Counted from the stretch's first letter, positions 8,899 through 18,130 are shown. The stretch: 64,000 bases of DNA from Jidongwangia harbinensis (GCF_020216025.1 NZ_JAIWNC010000044.1:26250-90249); one strand, 5' to 3'. Notes: generated by a model not told the origin, from the sequence alone. Translations and numbers: made by a program.

Positions 8899-10809
8899 AT
8901 GACGAGTTGGCGTGAGGAGCTGATCGGCGAGCTGACACCGCTGGGCCTGCAGGCATCGTTCGTGGACGCGTTCGGGGTCGAGCGCGTGGTGACCGACGAG
9001 CTGCTGCGGCGGCTGCGGGACCAGTTCGGCGGCGCGCCGCGGCCGACGCCGCGGACCGTGCCGCTGGTGGGTGCGCCCGACTGGGGACATCCGGAGCTGG
9101 TCGGCCGGCTGGTGTGCGAGACCGGCGAGGTGTGGGAGCTGGACGGCTGGCTGCCGCCGGAGGTTCCGTACGGCTATCACCGCCTGACCGGGGCGCTCGC
9201 CACCGACCGGCTGGTGGTCGTCGCCCCGCGCGAGTTCCCGCAGCCGCGCCGCGGCTTCGGCCTGGCCGTGCAGCTGTACGCGGCCCGTTCGCAGACCTCC
9301 TGGGGCATCGGTGACCTGGCCGACCTGACCTGGCTGGCCCGGCGCACCGCGGCGGCCGGTGGCTCCGCCGTGCTGGTGTCGCCGCTGCACGCCGCCCGCC
9401 CGTCGCGGCACCAGAACCCGTCGCCGTACTCCCCGGCGTCCCGGCTGTTCCTGAACGTGCTGCACATCGCGCTGCCGGAGGTGCCGGACGCCGGCCTGGT
9501 CGACCTGTCCGACCTGGCCGACGCCGGCGAGGACCTCAACGACACCGACCTGATCGACCGGGACGCCGCGTTCGCGCTGAAGCTCGCGGGCCTGGAACGG
9601 ATCTGGGCCGCGATCGCCGGCCGGCCCGGGGCGGAGTTCGAGGCGTACCTGACCGAGCAGGGCCGCACGCTCGCCGACTTCGCGACCTGGTCGGCGCTGT
9701 CCGAGGAGTACGCCGGCGCCTGGTGGGACTGGCCGGCCGGGTACCGCCGCCCGGACACCGCGGAGGTGGCGGACTACGCGGCCGACCACGCCGACCGGGT
9801 CCGGTTCTGGAGCTGGTGCCAGTGGGTGGCGGACCGGCAGCTGGCCCGGGCCTGCGCGCAGGGCGCCGACGTGGTGCTGGACCTGGCGGTCGGCTTCGAC
9901 GCGGGCGGCGCGGACGGCTGGATGTTCCAGGACCTGGTGGCGTTCGGCTTCGAGATCGGCTGCCCGTCCGACCACGGCAATCCGGGCGGCCAGCGCTGGG
10001 GGGTGACGCCGTTCGACCCGGCCCGGCTGGCGGCCGCCGAGTACGCCCCGATGATCGCGCTGGTCCGCGCGGGTCTGCGGCACGCCAAGGCGCTGCGGGT
10101 CGACCACGTGATGGGCCTGTGGCGGCTGTTCTGGATCCCGGTCGGCGGCAGCGCGTCGGACGGCGGATACGTGCGCTACCACGGCGACGCGCTGCTCGGC
10201 ATCATGCGGCTGGAGGCGCACCGGGCCGGCGCCTGGGTGGTCGGCGAGGACATGGGCACGCTGGAGGACCGGGCGCTGGAGGTGATGGCGGCGACCGGCA
10301 CGTTGTCCTACCGGGTGTCCACCCGTACCCATCCGGACGAGTTCCCGGAGCGCGCCATGGTCGCGTGCGAGACCCACGACCAGCCCACCATCGCCGGCCT
10401 GCTGGACGGCTCGGACCTGGCGACCTGCCTGCGGATCGGCAAGCGGGTCGATCCGGAGGCGGTCGCCGCGCTGCGCGCCCGGATCGCGGCCCTGGCCGGT
10501 ATCGACGGCGGCCGGCCGGTCACCCGGCTGCAGATCGAGCAGGCGGTCACCGCGATGTACGCCGAACTGGCCGGCTCCCGGGCGCGGCTGGCACTGGCCA
10601 CCCTGGACGATCTGGCCGGTGTCTCGGCACGGCCCAACATCCCGGGTACGGTCGACGAGAACCCGAACTGGCGCCGCCCGCTGCCCATGCCGATCCACGA
10701 TCTGTTCGAGCGGGTGCTCGCCCGGCGCGTACTGTGCGTGCTGGCCGCGGCACGCACCGAGCGTCCCGAGCCGGGCCCGGCGGATCCCGAACGCTGCCTC
10801 GCGGCCTGA
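8899..10809 (+). CDS. malQ: 4-alpha-glucanotransferase (amylomaltase, GH77)
   Basis: Transfers alpha-1,4-glucan segments between maltooligosaccharides and releases glucose; cytoplasmic glycogen/maltodextrin metabolism. 636 residues, within the range of bacterial MalQ with an N-terminal extension. GH77 signatures run in order: SPYSPASRLFLNVLHIAL, DLAVGFD, RVDHVMGLWRLFWIP (nucleophile Asp), VGEDMGT (acid/base Glu), THDQPTIAGL (third Asp), and the C-terminal NIPGTVDENPNWRRPLP. No other glycogen gene is adjacent. Two hairpins follow the stop. Confidence 0.95.
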   Translation: MTSWREELIGELTPLGLQASFVDAFGVERVVTDELLRRLRDQFGGAPRPTPRTVPLVGAPDWGHPELVGRLVCETGEVWELDGWLPPEVPYGYHRLTGALATDRLVVVAPREFPQPRRGFGLAVQLYAARSQTSWGIGDLADLTWLARRTAAAGGSAVLVSPLHAARPSRHQNPSPYSPASRLFLNVLHIALPEVPDAGLVDLSDLADAGEDLNDTDLIDRDAAFALKLAGLERIWAAIAGRPGAEFEAYLTEQGRTLADFATWSALSEEYAGAWWDWPAGYRRPDTAEVADYAADHADRVRFWSWCQWVADRQLARACAQGADVVLDLAVGFDAGGADGWMFQDLVAFGFEIGCPSDHGNPGGQRWGVTPFDPARLAAAEYAPMIALVRAGLRHAKALRVDHVMGLWRLFWIPVGGSASDGGYVRYHGDALLGIMRLEAHRAGAWVVGEDMGTLEDRALEVMAATGTLSYRVSTRTHPDEFPERAMVACETHDQPTIAGLLDGSDLATCLRIGKRVDPEAVAALRARIAALAGIDGGRPVTRLQIEQAVTAMYAELAGSRARLALATLDDLAGVSARPNIPGTVDENPNWRRPLPMPIHDLFERVLARRVLCVLAAARTERPEPGPADPERCLAA

Positions 10810-10833
10810 TCCGCCGCCGGAAACCGGGGTGAT

Positions 10834-10886
10834 CCCTGAGCCTTCTCAGGGTCCGTCCGGCCCGTGGGTCCCCCGCCCGGGGGACC
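10834..10886 (+). terminator. Hairpin pair after malQ
   Basis: CCCTGAG/CTCAGGG (10834-10840 with 10845-10851, loop CCTT) is followed by GGTCCCC/GGGGACC (10867-10873 with 10880-10886). Placed 25-77 bp after the malQ stop, they would end malQ transcripts. There is no T-run, as is common in high-GC actinobacteria. The remaining spacer to the MMPL gene shows nothing else clear. Confidence 0.55.
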
Positions 10887-11064
10887 GGACGTGGGCACCA
10901 CATCCGGATACGCCCGATTGATCACATCCGGGTGACCGGTATCCGACGCTCACCGCCCAGCGCCATGATCCGGGTCGAGCGCGGGTCCAACCCGGATGTT
11001 CCCAGCCGCCACCCTGCCTACCTTCAGGTGCGACACAGAAATCGTTTGGTGGGGGGCCCGGGGC

Positions 11065-13305
11065 ATGCGGAAGCGACCGGTAACAGTGAGGGTGGCGCGC
11101 TGGAGCGCCGAACATCCGTGGCGCGCACTGGCGCTCTGGGTGGTGTTCGTGGCGGTGTGCTTCGTCGGGGGCAGCGCCGCGGGGCTGCAGGAGGCCAAGT
11201 CCGACGACATGGCGGTCGGTGAGTCCGGCCGGGCCACGGTCATGATCGAAGAGGGCAAGTTCGGCGACGAGGCGGCCGTCGACAACGTACTGATCACCGC
11301 GCGGTCCGGCGCGCTGGACCGGCCGGCGGCGGACCGGGCGGCGTCCGACACCGCGGCGAAGCTGCGCACCGTCGCGGGGGTGGCGGAGGTCGGCAAGCCG
11401 GTCCCGGCCACCGACGGTTCCGCGCTGCTGGTGCCGATCACCATGAGCGGGGACCCGGAGACCGCGTCGGACCGGGTGGAGCCGCTGCGCGCGGCCACCG
11501 CCGAGGTGCAGAAGGCGCATCCGGAGCTCCGGGTCGAGCAGGTCGGCGGGCCGTCCATCGGCAAGGCGCTGGACGACACGCTGGGCGCCGACTTCAAGCG
11601 GGCCGAGCTGCTCAGCCTGCCGGTGACGCTGGCCATCCTGATCATCGCGTTCGGTGCGCTGATCGCGGCCGCCGTACCGGTGCTGCTGGCCCTGTCCTCG
11701 GTCGCCGCGGCCATCGGCCTCTCCACCCTCGCCTCGCACCTGGTGCCGGCGAACGAGTCCACGTCGAGCATCATCCTGCTCATCGGCATGGCCGTGGGCA
11801 TCGACTACTCGCTGTTCTACGTCCGCCGGGAACGGGAGGAACGGGCCAAGGGCCGCGGCCACGTCGATGCGGTGGAGATCGCCGCGGAGACGTCCGGGCA
11901 TGCCGTGGTGGTCTCCGGCTTCGCGGTGATCATCGCGATGGCCGGCCTGTTCCTGGCGAACGACGCGATCTTCTCGTCGCTCGCGGTCGGCTCGATCCTG
12001 GTGGTCGCGGTCGCCGTGATCGGTTCGCTCACCGTGCTGCCGGCGCTGCTGTCGAAGCTGGGCCGCTGGGTGGACCGGCCCCGGGTGCCGCTGCTGTGGC
12101 GCCTCACCGCCCGCCGCACCGGGCCGGACGGGCAGCAACTGCCGGGCCGGTTCTGGCCGATGGTGCTGCGCCCCGCCCTGCGCAGCCCGCTCGTCACGCT
12201 GGTGATCAGCGCCGGGCTGCTGCTCGCCCTGGCCGCACCGGCGCTGAGCATGCAGCTGAAGTTCCCCGGGACCGAGGACCTGCCGCGGACCACCCCGGCG
12301 ATGCAGGCGTACGACCGGCTGACCGCCGCGTACCCCAGCAACGGCACCAACCACACCGTGGTCGTACGGGCCGCCGCCGACCAGGCACCGGCCGTCAAGG
12401 CGGCGCTGACCCGGCTGGCCGAGCGCACCGCCGACGACCGGCTGTTCGCACCGCTGGAGGCGTCCGGGCCGGACATCGAGGTCTCGCCGGACAACCGGGT
12501 GACCGTGCTCGACGTGGCCACCCCGTTCTCCACCCGCAGCGACGAGGCCGTGCAGTCGCTGGACCTGCTGCGCGACAAGCTGGTCCCGGCCGAGCTGGGC
12601 GCCATCGGCGGCGTGGAGTACGCGGTCGGCGGCGGCGTCGCGGACAGCGAGGACTACGCGGCGCACGTCTGGCGGAAGCTGCCGGTGGTGGTCGGCTTCG
12701 TGCTGGTGCTGACGTTCCTGGTGATGGCCTGGACGTTCCGCTCGGTGGTGGTCGCGCTGACCTCGATCCTGCTGAACCTGCTCTCCGCCGCCGCGTCGTA
12801 CGGCCTCCTGGTGGTGGTCTTCCAGAACACCTGGGCGGAGGGCCTGCTCGGGTTCACCTCGATGGGCGCGATCGTCACCTGGCTGCCGCTGTTCCTGTTC
12901 GTGGTGCTGTTCGGCCTGTCGATGGACTACCACGTGTTCGTGGTGAGCCGGATCCGCGAGGCGGTGCTGCGCGGGGTACCGACCCGCGAGGCGGTCGCCG
13001 AGGGCATCACCGGCTCGGCCGGCGTGGTGAGCAGCGCCGCGCTGGTCATGGTCGCGGTGTTCTCCATCTTCGCCACGCTCAGCACGATCGACATGAAGCA
13101 GCTCGGGGTGGGGCTGGCGGCGGCGATCCTGCTCGACGCCACGATCATCCGGGCGGTCGTGCTGCCGTCGCTGATGACGCTGCTGGGCTCGGCGAACTGG
13201 TGGGCGCCGCGCTTCATGCGCGGTCCCGGCCGGCACGCGGCGGCCGGACCGGCGGACCCGGACCCGGACGACCGTCCGGCACCGGAGCTGGTCGGCATCC
13301 GCTGA
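11065..13305 (+). CDS. MMPL/RND-family exporter
   Basis: Integral membrane transporter of the MmpL/SCO6666-like class, often exporting lipids or hydrophobic compounds by proton motive force. 746 residues from ATG 11065; the protein then begins MRKRPVTVRVARWSAEHPW, typical of the family. Layout is two MMPL halves. TM1 is at about 20-40, an extracytoplasmic loop at 45-170, and a TM cluster at 175-345 with the SSILLIGMAVGIDYSLF motif. A second loop runs from 400 to 535, and a second TM cluster from 540 to 720 with FLFVVLFGLSMDYHVF. The GIDYS and SMDYH Asp/Tyr pairs are the expected proton-relay residues. No regulator is adjacent and the substrate is unknown. Confidence 0.93.
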   Translation: MRKRPVTVRVARWSAEHPWRALALWVVFVAVCFVGGSAAGLQEAKSDDMAVGESGRATVMIEEGKFGDEAAVDNVLITARSGALDRPAADRAASDTAAKLRTVAGVAEVGKPVPATDGSALLVPITMSGDPETASDRVEPLRAATAEVQKAHPELRVEQVGGPSIGKALDDTLGADFKRAELLSLPVTLAILIIAFGALIAAAVPVLLALSSVAAAIGLSTLASHLVPANESTSSIILLIGMAVGIDYSLFYVRREREERAKGRGHVDAVEIAAETSGHAVVVSGFAVIIAMAGLFLANDAIFSSLAVGSILVVAVAVIGSLTVLPALLSKLGRWVDRPRVPLLWRLTARRTGPDGQQLPGRFWPMVLRPALRSPLVTLVISAGLLLALAAPALSMQLKFPGTEDLPRTTPAMQAYDRLTAAYPSNGTNHTVVVRAAADQAPAVKAALTRLAERTADDRLFAPLEASGPDIEVSPDNRVTVLDVATPFSTRSDEAVQSLDLLRDKLVPAELGAIGGVEYAVGGGVADSEDYAAHVWRKLPVVVGFVLVLTFLVMAWTFRSVVVALTSILLNLLSAAASYGLLVVVFQNTWAEGLLGFTSMGAIVTWLPLFLFVVLFGLSMDYHVFVVSRIREAVLRGVPTREAVAEGITGSAGVVSSAALVMVAVFSIFATLSTIDMKQLGVGLAAAILLDATIIRAVVLPSLMTLLGSANWWAPRFMRGPGRHAAAGPADPDPDDRPAPELVGIR

Positions 13306-13316
13306 TCCACCGATGA

Positions 13317-13352
13317 CGCGGCCTCGCCCGGAACACTCCGGGCGGGGCCGCG
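13317..13352 (+). terminator. Terminator hairpin after MMPL gene
   Basis: A 16-bp stem (13317-13332 with 13337-13352, one G-T pair) around an ACAC loop, beginning 12 bp after the MMPL stop. It separates this gene from the EgtA-like gene. Confidence 0.6.
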
Positions 13353-13435
13353 GTCCGTTCCGCACCGAGGCACCGACTACCCAGAAGTCCTATGGATTAG
13401 GTAGGGTTGGCGTCTCATCCCCCGGGAGGACCGCC

Positions 13436-14515
13436 GTGACACCGCTGACCGAACCGGCCGCCGAGGAGCACCTCGCCCGGCACGCCCTCACCCCCGGCCC
13501 GCCCGGCTTCGTGGGCGCCGAGGTGGAACTGCTGCTGGCCCGCCCCGGCCTCCCGTCCTCGCTGATCGGGTCGCTCGCCGCCCGCCCGCCGTTGCGGCAC
13601 GGTTTCCTGGCCGCACGCTCCGCGCGGGTGCTGGTGGTCAGCGGCCCGCCGTCGCCCGGACTCGACGCCTGCCTCAGCCGGATGGCGGACGACCTACCGG
13701 TTCCCGGTCCGTTGATCGCCGGCCACGGCATCGCCGTGCTGGACGTGGCGGCGGACACGGCCTCCGGCAGCCGCCCGGGACAACCGGAGAGCGCCGGCAT
13801 CACCGTCGCGCTCGAGGCCGGCACGGACGACGACGGGCCCACCGGATGGCGCCGGCGCTGGGCCCTGGCGCACGCCGTCGCCCCGGTGCTCGCCGCCGCG
13901 TTCGCCAACGCGCCGTTGCACGACGGCCGGCCGAGCGGATGGCGCAGTACCCGCCAGGCCCGCCGCCGCGGGCTCGGCACCGTGCGGACCGCTCCGGACC
14001 CGCGGATCGAATGGGCCCGTACCGTGCTGGACGCACCGGTCCTGCGCCGCGGGCGGCCGGTGACCTCGTTCCGGGAGTGGACCCGTACGGCCACCCGGCC
14101 TACGGTCGCCGACCTGCACCGGCACCTACGCACGGTCCGTCCGCCGGTGGCCGCCCGCGGGCACCTCGAGATCGACGTGGCGGACCGGCAACCCGGCGAC
14201 GGCTGGCGGGTCCCGGTCGCGGTGGTGGCGGCCCTGTTCGACGACCCGGTCGCGGCCGCGGCGGCGGAGGCGGCCACCGCCGCGCTGTCCGGAAATCTGT
14301 GGGAGCGCGCCGCCCGGGACGGCCTGAGCGACCCCGAGCTGGGCGCGGCGGCCCGCGAGTGCTTCATCGCCGGGTACGCCGCACTGGCCCGGCAGGGCGT
14401 GGCGCGCGGCGTCCGCGATGCGGTCGCCGACTTCACCGAGCGGTACGTGCTACGCGGCCGCTCGCCCGCGGACGACGTGCTGGACCGGGTCTCCGGCCAC
14501 GCTTCCACGCCGTAG
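13436..14515 (+). CDS. EgtA-like glutamate-cysteine ligase homologue, probably catalytically degenerate
   Basis: 359 residues from GTG 13436, with GGGAGGA 5 bp upstream. The second half follows ergothioneine-pathway EgtA closely: RRWALAHAVAPVLAAAFANA, GRPSGWRSTRQ, ARGHLEID, GWRVPVAVVAALFDDP and a C-terminal RSPADDV. EgtA joins glutamate and cysteine with ATP. Here the N-terminal half is shortened. The Glu-rich strand before the GPP motif reads ARVLVVSGPP instead of the usual EPGG-x-ELS form. The MM-x-TASVQ nucleotide/substrate motif is replaced by GITVALEAG. Usual EgtA length is about 420-440. No egtB, C or D is nearby. I infer a pseudoenzyme or decaying paralogue; an active ligase with a divergent site is the alternative. 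Confidence 0.7.
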   Translation: MTPLTEPAAEEHLARHALTPGPPGFVGAEVELLLARPGLPSSLIGSLAARPPLRHGFLAARSARVLVVSGPPSPGLDACLSRMADDLPVPGPLIAGHGIAVLDVAADTASGSRPGQPESAGITVALEAGTDDDGPTGWRRRWALAHAVAPVLAAAFANAPLHDGRPSGWRSTRQARRRGLGTVRTAPDPRIEWARTVLDAPVLRRGRPVTSFREWTRTATRPTVADLHRHLRTVRPPVAARGHLEIDVADRQPGDGWRVPVAVVAALFDDPVAAAAAEAATAALSGNLWERAARDGLSDPELGAAARECFIAGYAALARQGVARGVRDAVADFTERYVLRGRSPADDVLDRVSGHASTP

Positions 14516-14599
14516 AACCGCCACTGGCGCCCACCGTCGTTTCCCTCGTTCACGACGGCGGACGCCAGGGCGACTCACCCGATATGAGCTAGCGTGCGA

Positions 14600-15502
14600 T
14601 CACTTGCCGAAGCCCGCGGTCAGACCGCTGAGCAGCTGCCGGCGACCGATCGCATACAGGATGACGATCGGCAGTGTCGTGAGCACCACGGAGGCCAGCA
14701 CCGCCGGCACGTTGATGCTGTACTGACCCTGGAAGGTCCACAGGGCCAGGGGCAGGGGGCGCTGCTCCGGGCTCTGAATCAGGATCAGCGGCAACAGGAA
14801 GCCGTTCCAGACGCCGAGACCGTTGTAGATGGTCACGGTCACCAGGGCGGGCCGGGTGAGCGGGAACGCCAGTTTCCAGAGCGTGCCCCACTCGGTGGCA
14901 CCGTCCATCCGCATCGACTCGAACAGCTCGTTCGGCACGTCACGGATGAAGTTCGACAGCACCAGCACCGACAACGGGATGGCGAAGGCGATCGACGGCA
15001 GGATGATGCCCAGGAGGGTGTCGTACAGCTGCAGCCGGATGATGATCAGGTAGACCGGGATGATCGTCGCCTGCAGCGGGATCGCCAGCCCCATCAGGAA
15101 CAACCCGTTCACGCCGCGCAGGAAGCGGCTGTTCCGGCCGCCCCGCACGATCGCGTACGCGGCCGTGAACGAGATCAGCACCGCGGGCACGATGGTGCCC
15201 AGGGTGAGGATCACGCTGTTCATGAAGTAGCGGGCGAAGTCCGACTCGATGACGAGCCGGTAGTTCTCCAGCGTCGGCTCGGTCGGCACCGCGAGCGGGT
15301 TCTGCGCGAAGTAGTTGCTCTGCGTCTTGAAGCTGGTGATCACGATCCAGTAGATCGGGATCATCACAATCAGCAGCCACACCCACCCCAGCGCCCCACC
15401 GAACCAGTTCAGGCGCAGCAGGCTGCGCCGGCGCGCGGACGACCGCGACGGCGCCCGGCGGTGTTCCGTACGCTCCGGACCCTGAGTCAGCGTCGTGGCC
15501 AT
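14600..15502 (-). CDS. Carbohydrate ABC transporter permease (MalG/MsmG type)
   Basis: Second membrane subunit of the oligosaccharide importer, 300 residues from ATG 15502 with a GGAAGGAG site upstream. After a basic cytoplasmic head there are six hydrophobic segments. The EAA-loop is SMRMDGATEWGTLWKLAFPL, which docks the ATPase, and ends typically in RRQLLSGLTAGFGK. Only one base separates it from the upstream permease stop. No ATPase gene is present in the operon. Many actinobacterial sugar importers of this type share a remote multitask ATPase (MsiK), which I infer here. Confidence 0.93.
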   Translation of the reverse strand: MATTLTQGPERTEHRRAPSRSSARRRSLLRLNWFGGALGWVWLLIVMIPIYWIVITSFKTQSNYFAQNPLAVPTEPTLENYRLVIESDFARYFMNSVILTLGTIVPAVLISFTAAYAIVRGGRNSRFLRGVNGLFLMGLAIPLQATIIPVYLIIIRLQLYDTLLGIILPSIAFAIPLSVLVLSNFIRDVPNELFESMRMDGATEWGTLWKLAFPLTRPALVTVTIYNGLGVWNGFLLPLILIQSPEQRPLPLALWTFQGQYSINVPAVLASVVLTTLPIVILYAIGRRQLLSGLTAGFGK

Positions 15503-15503
15503 G

Positions 15504-16433
15504 TCACGCTCCTTCCAACTGGCTGTCACTGTTGCTACCGCCGCCGAGACGGCGCAGCAACAGGGCGAGCGCCAGGCCGACGAGAACCAGGATGACCGCG
15601 ATGGCACTCGCCGGTCCCATCAGGTTCGCCCGGAAACCGGTCTGGTACATGTCCAGCGCCAGCACCCGGGTGGCGTCACCCGGACCGCCCGCGGTCAACA
15701 CGAAGATCAGGTCGAAGAAGGTCAGCGACCCGACCACCATCAGCGTCGACGACGTGATGATCGTGTACTTCAGCTGCGGGAGCGTGATGCTGAAGAACTT
15801 GCGCACCCGTCCGGCACCGTCGATCTCCGCCGCCTCGTACATCGACAACGGGATCTGCCGGACACCACCCTGGTAGATCAGCGAGTGGAACGGGATGAAC
15901 TGCCACGACACCACGAAGATGACCACGCCCAGCGCGAGCGTCCCGTTGCCGAGCCAGTCCTGCGTGAGCAGGTCCGACTGCAGGCCGGGCCCGAGACCGA
16001 AGTTCGGGTCCAGCAGGAACTTGTAGGTGATCGCGATGGCCGCGGAACTCAGTAGCAGGGGGATGAAGTACAGCACCGCGAGCAGGCCGCGGTACCGCTT
16101 GTGTGCCGCCAGGAACACCCCGATGAGGATGCTCAGCGGCGTCTGCACCAACCAGGACAGCGCCATGACCAGGAAGGTCACCCAGAGCGCGTGGGGCAGA
16201 CCCGGATCGCTGAGTACCGCCCGCCAGCTGTCGAAGCCGGCGGGGCGGATCTCACCGAAACCGTTCCACTGCGTGAAGCTCAGGAACAACACGCCGAGCA
16301 GCGGGATGATGCCGAACGCGATGAACATGAACAGCGCCGGCAGAACCATCCAGCTGACGGCGCCGCTCCGCCCGCCGCTAGAGGTGGTGGAGCCTTTCTT
16401 CACCCGTACGGTGGGCGGAGCAACCGTCGTCAT
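15504..16433 (-). CDS. Carbohydrate ABC transporter permease (MalF/MsmF type)
   Basis: First membrane subunit of the importer, 309 residues. Its ATG overlaps the binding-protein stop by four bases (ATGA), implying translational coupling. It has six transmembrane segments after a short basic N-terminus. The EAA motif is YEAAEIDGAGRVRKFFSITL and the late segment FDLIFVLTAGGP is a classical signature of sugar permeases. It pairs with the MsmG-type subunit. The best functional guess is xylo- or cello-oligosaccharide import, from its GH3 and LacI neighbours. Confidence 0.93.
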   Translation of the reverse strand: MTTVAPPTVRVKKGSTTSSGGRSGAVSWMVLPALFMFIAFGIIPLLGVLFLSFTQWNGFGEIRPAGFDSWRAVLSDPGLPHALWVTFLVMALSWLVQTPLSILIGVFLAAHKRYRGLLAVLYFIPLLLSSAAIAITYKFLLDPNFGLGPGLQSDLLTQDWLGNGTLALGVVIFVVSWQFIPFHSLIYQGGVRQIPLSMYEAAEIDGAGRVRKFFSITLPQLKYTIITSSTLMVVGSLTFFDLIFVLTAGGPGDATRVLALDMYQTGFRANLMGPASAIAVILVLVGLALALLLRRLGGGSNSDSQLEGA

Positions 16434-17776
16434 TTCCCGATGACCTGGTTCATGTTCTGAGCGAACTGCTGCGGCGTGATGTCGGTCTGGAACAGCTTGC
16501 CGATGTTGTCCAGGAGCGCCTCGGCCGCGGTCGGGCTGAGCGCCTGGTCCCACGACTGCTGGAAGGTCTTGGCCTTCGACGAGGTCTCGTAGACGAACTT
16601 CAGGAACTCGGCGTCCTTGCTGGCGCTGATGGCGGCCTCGGTCCCCTTCACGATCGGCACGCTACCGCTCTCGATCCACTCCTTGTTCTCCGCGTCGGAG
16701 AGCACGGCCTCCTTGAAGAACGCCTTGGCGGCGTCCTTCTCGGCGGCGGTGGCCTTGGAGGAGATCGCCAGGTACTGGCCGGGGTTGCCCACCGTGTTGG
16801 AGGGGTCGCCCTTGCCGCCCTCGACCGGCGGGAAGTTCATCCAGCCCAGCTTGCCGCTGGAGACGAAGTCGCCGCCGTCGGCCTTCATGCCGCCGTAGGT
16901 CCAGGTGCCGTGCAGCATCATCGCGGCGCGGCCGGTGTACAGCAGCGCCTGGTCCGCGTTCGAGTCCGCGGTGACCGAGGCGAAGCCCTTGTTGAAGCCG
17001 TTCGCGTTGATCAGCTTCTGCATCTCGGTCAGCGCCTGGATCGACGCCGGGTGGTTCCACGCGTCCTTCTGACCGTCGAAGACAGCCTGGAAGACCTCGC
17101 TGCCGCCGATGCGGTCGTAGAGGAACTCGAGCCACATCATGTTCGTCCACAGCGACTGGCCACCGAGCGAGAACGGCGCGATCTTCTCCGCGTTGAAGCG
17201 CGGCACCAGCGACATGATCTCGCCCCACGACTGCGGCGGCTGAGCGCCGATCTTCGCGAAGGCGTCCTTGTTGTAGAAGAGCACGATCGGCGCCACGGTC
17301 TCGGCCGGCATCGCGTAGATCTTGCCGTTCACGGTGGCGGCACCGAACGACGACGGGAACAGGCGGTCCTTGACCGCGGCGTTCTCGCTGAACCACGAGG
17401 TGAGGTCCTCGACCTGGCCGGCCTCGACCCAGCTCTTCAGGCCGCCGCCACCCCAGCCCCAGATGATGGTGGGCGCCTGGCCGGCACCGAGGGCGGTCTT
17501 GATCTTGGTCTTGTACGCGTCGTTCTGGAACGTGGTCGCGGTGATCTTCTGGTCCGCGTGCGCGTCGTTCCAGCGCTTCACCGTGTTCGAGCGGATGCCC
17601 TCGCCGGGCTGGCCGGTGAGGAACCAGTAGCTGGCGCCACCACCGCTGCCACCACCGGTGTTCGAGTCGCCGCCACCGCTCGGGCCGTCGCTGCCACATG
17701 CGGCGAGGGCCGCGGCAGCACCGGCACCGATGCCGAGGCTGAGAAGGTTACGACGAGATATCGTCCTGCGTTCCAC
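16430..17776 (-). CDS. Extracellular oligosaccharide-binding lipoprotein (SBP family 1, BxlE-like)
   Basis: Captures oligosaccharides for the two permeases. 448 residues from GTG 17776 with GGAG eight bases upstream. The N-terminus combines a Tat-like ERRTISRRNLL with a lipobox LAACG (Cys about residue 27), then a Gly/Ser-rich tether. The body is a family-1 solute-binding fold with ETVAPIVLFYNKDAF, GRAAMMLHGTWTYG and a C-terminal region rich in AEALL. Divergent from a GH3 gene and a LacI regulator, it matches the Streptomyces bxlEFG-A/R arrangement for xylobiose. Cello-oligosaccharides remain possible. Confidence 0.9.
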   Translation of the reverse strand: MERRTISRRNLLSLGIGAGAAAALAACGSDGPSGGGDSNTGGGSGGGASYWFLTGQPGEGIRSNTVKRWNDAHADQKITATTFQNDAYKTKIKTALGAGQAPTIIWGWGGGGLKSWVEAGQVEDLTSWFSENAAVKDRLFPSSFGAATVNGKIYAMPAETVAPIVLFYNKDAFAKIGAQPPQSWGEIMSLVPRFNAEKIAPFSLGGQSLWTNMMWLEFLYDRIGGSEVFQAVFDGQKDAWNHPASIQALTEMQKLINANGFNKGFASVTADSNADQALLYTGRAAMMLHGTWTYGGMKADGGDFVSSGKLGWMNFPPVEGGKGDPSNTVGNPGQYLAISSKATAAEKDAAKAFFKEAVLSDAENKEWIESGSVPIVKGTEAAISASKDAEFLKFVYETSSKAKTFQQSWDQALSPTAAEALLDNIGKLFQTDITPQQFAQNMNQVIGK

Positions 17777-17891
17777 GCTGGGTCTCCGTACTCGAGAGCC
17801 GCGGGCTCCCGCGGCGGGTCGATGTCTGAGGCAGTGATTGCCGGTCAGATCCTCCGTCGCGATTCTGCCTGTAAATGCTTGGCGAAACGGC

Positions 17892-17902
17892 TGAAACTTT
17901 CG
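17892..17902. promoter_or_regulatory. Imperfect CGAAA-N-TTTCG operator upstream of the binding-protein gene
   Basis: TGAAACTTTCG has the GAAA-C-TTTC core with one outer mismatch to the perfect palindrome at 18083. It lies 116 bp upstream of the minus-strand transporter start, suggesting that one LacI-type repressor covers both sides of this divergent promoter region. Confidence 0.5.
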
Positions 17903-17916
17903 ACCGGCGTCCGTAA

Positions 17917-17938
17917 GTTAACGTGAGATTTCGTTAAC
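17917..17938. promoter_or_regulatory. GTTAACG inverted repeat in the divergent promoter
   Basis: GTTAACG (17917-17923) and CGTTAAC (17932-17938) form a perfect 7-bp inverted repeat with an 8-bp spacer. It sits mid-way in the 354-bp gap between the transporter operon and the GH3 gene. It differs from the GAAA-N-TTTC palindromes and could be a second regulator site. The rest of the gap holds no gene. Confidence 0.45.
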
Positions 17939-18082
17939 GTAGGATTTCCGATTGGGTGTGTCAAGGGTCTTGATGCTCAAGTGCCGTTGGAGCGAGAGTG
18001 AACGTCACTGCAGGCACTTCAGGCTCGTGGCACCCCCTGACCCCGGGTCACGGTCCGGTCGCGACCGCATCTCGGAAGGCTA

Positions 18083-18095
18083 CCGAAAGTTTCGG
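18083..18095. promoter_or_regulatory. Perfect CCGAAA-G-TTTCGG operator before the GH3 gene
   Basis: A 13-bp perfect palindrome ending 35 bp before the GH3 start. The CGAAA-N-TTTCG pattern is known from actinomycete xylanase and bxl promoters. A natural candidate ligand is the LacI-family protein encoded directly after the GH3 gene. A second perfect copy lies at 25709-25721 beside the GH10 xylanase. Confidence 0.7.
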
Positions 18096-18130
18096 GAAGT
18101 CTTCCCCATCTTGCTCGAAGGAGAGCTATC

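Noticed and set aside
2529..10698. Minus-strand open frames of 1194 and 1512 codons over the GH51-malQ region
   Set aside because: They mirror strongly supported plus-strand enzymes with catalytic motifs. Their composition is that of antisense frames.
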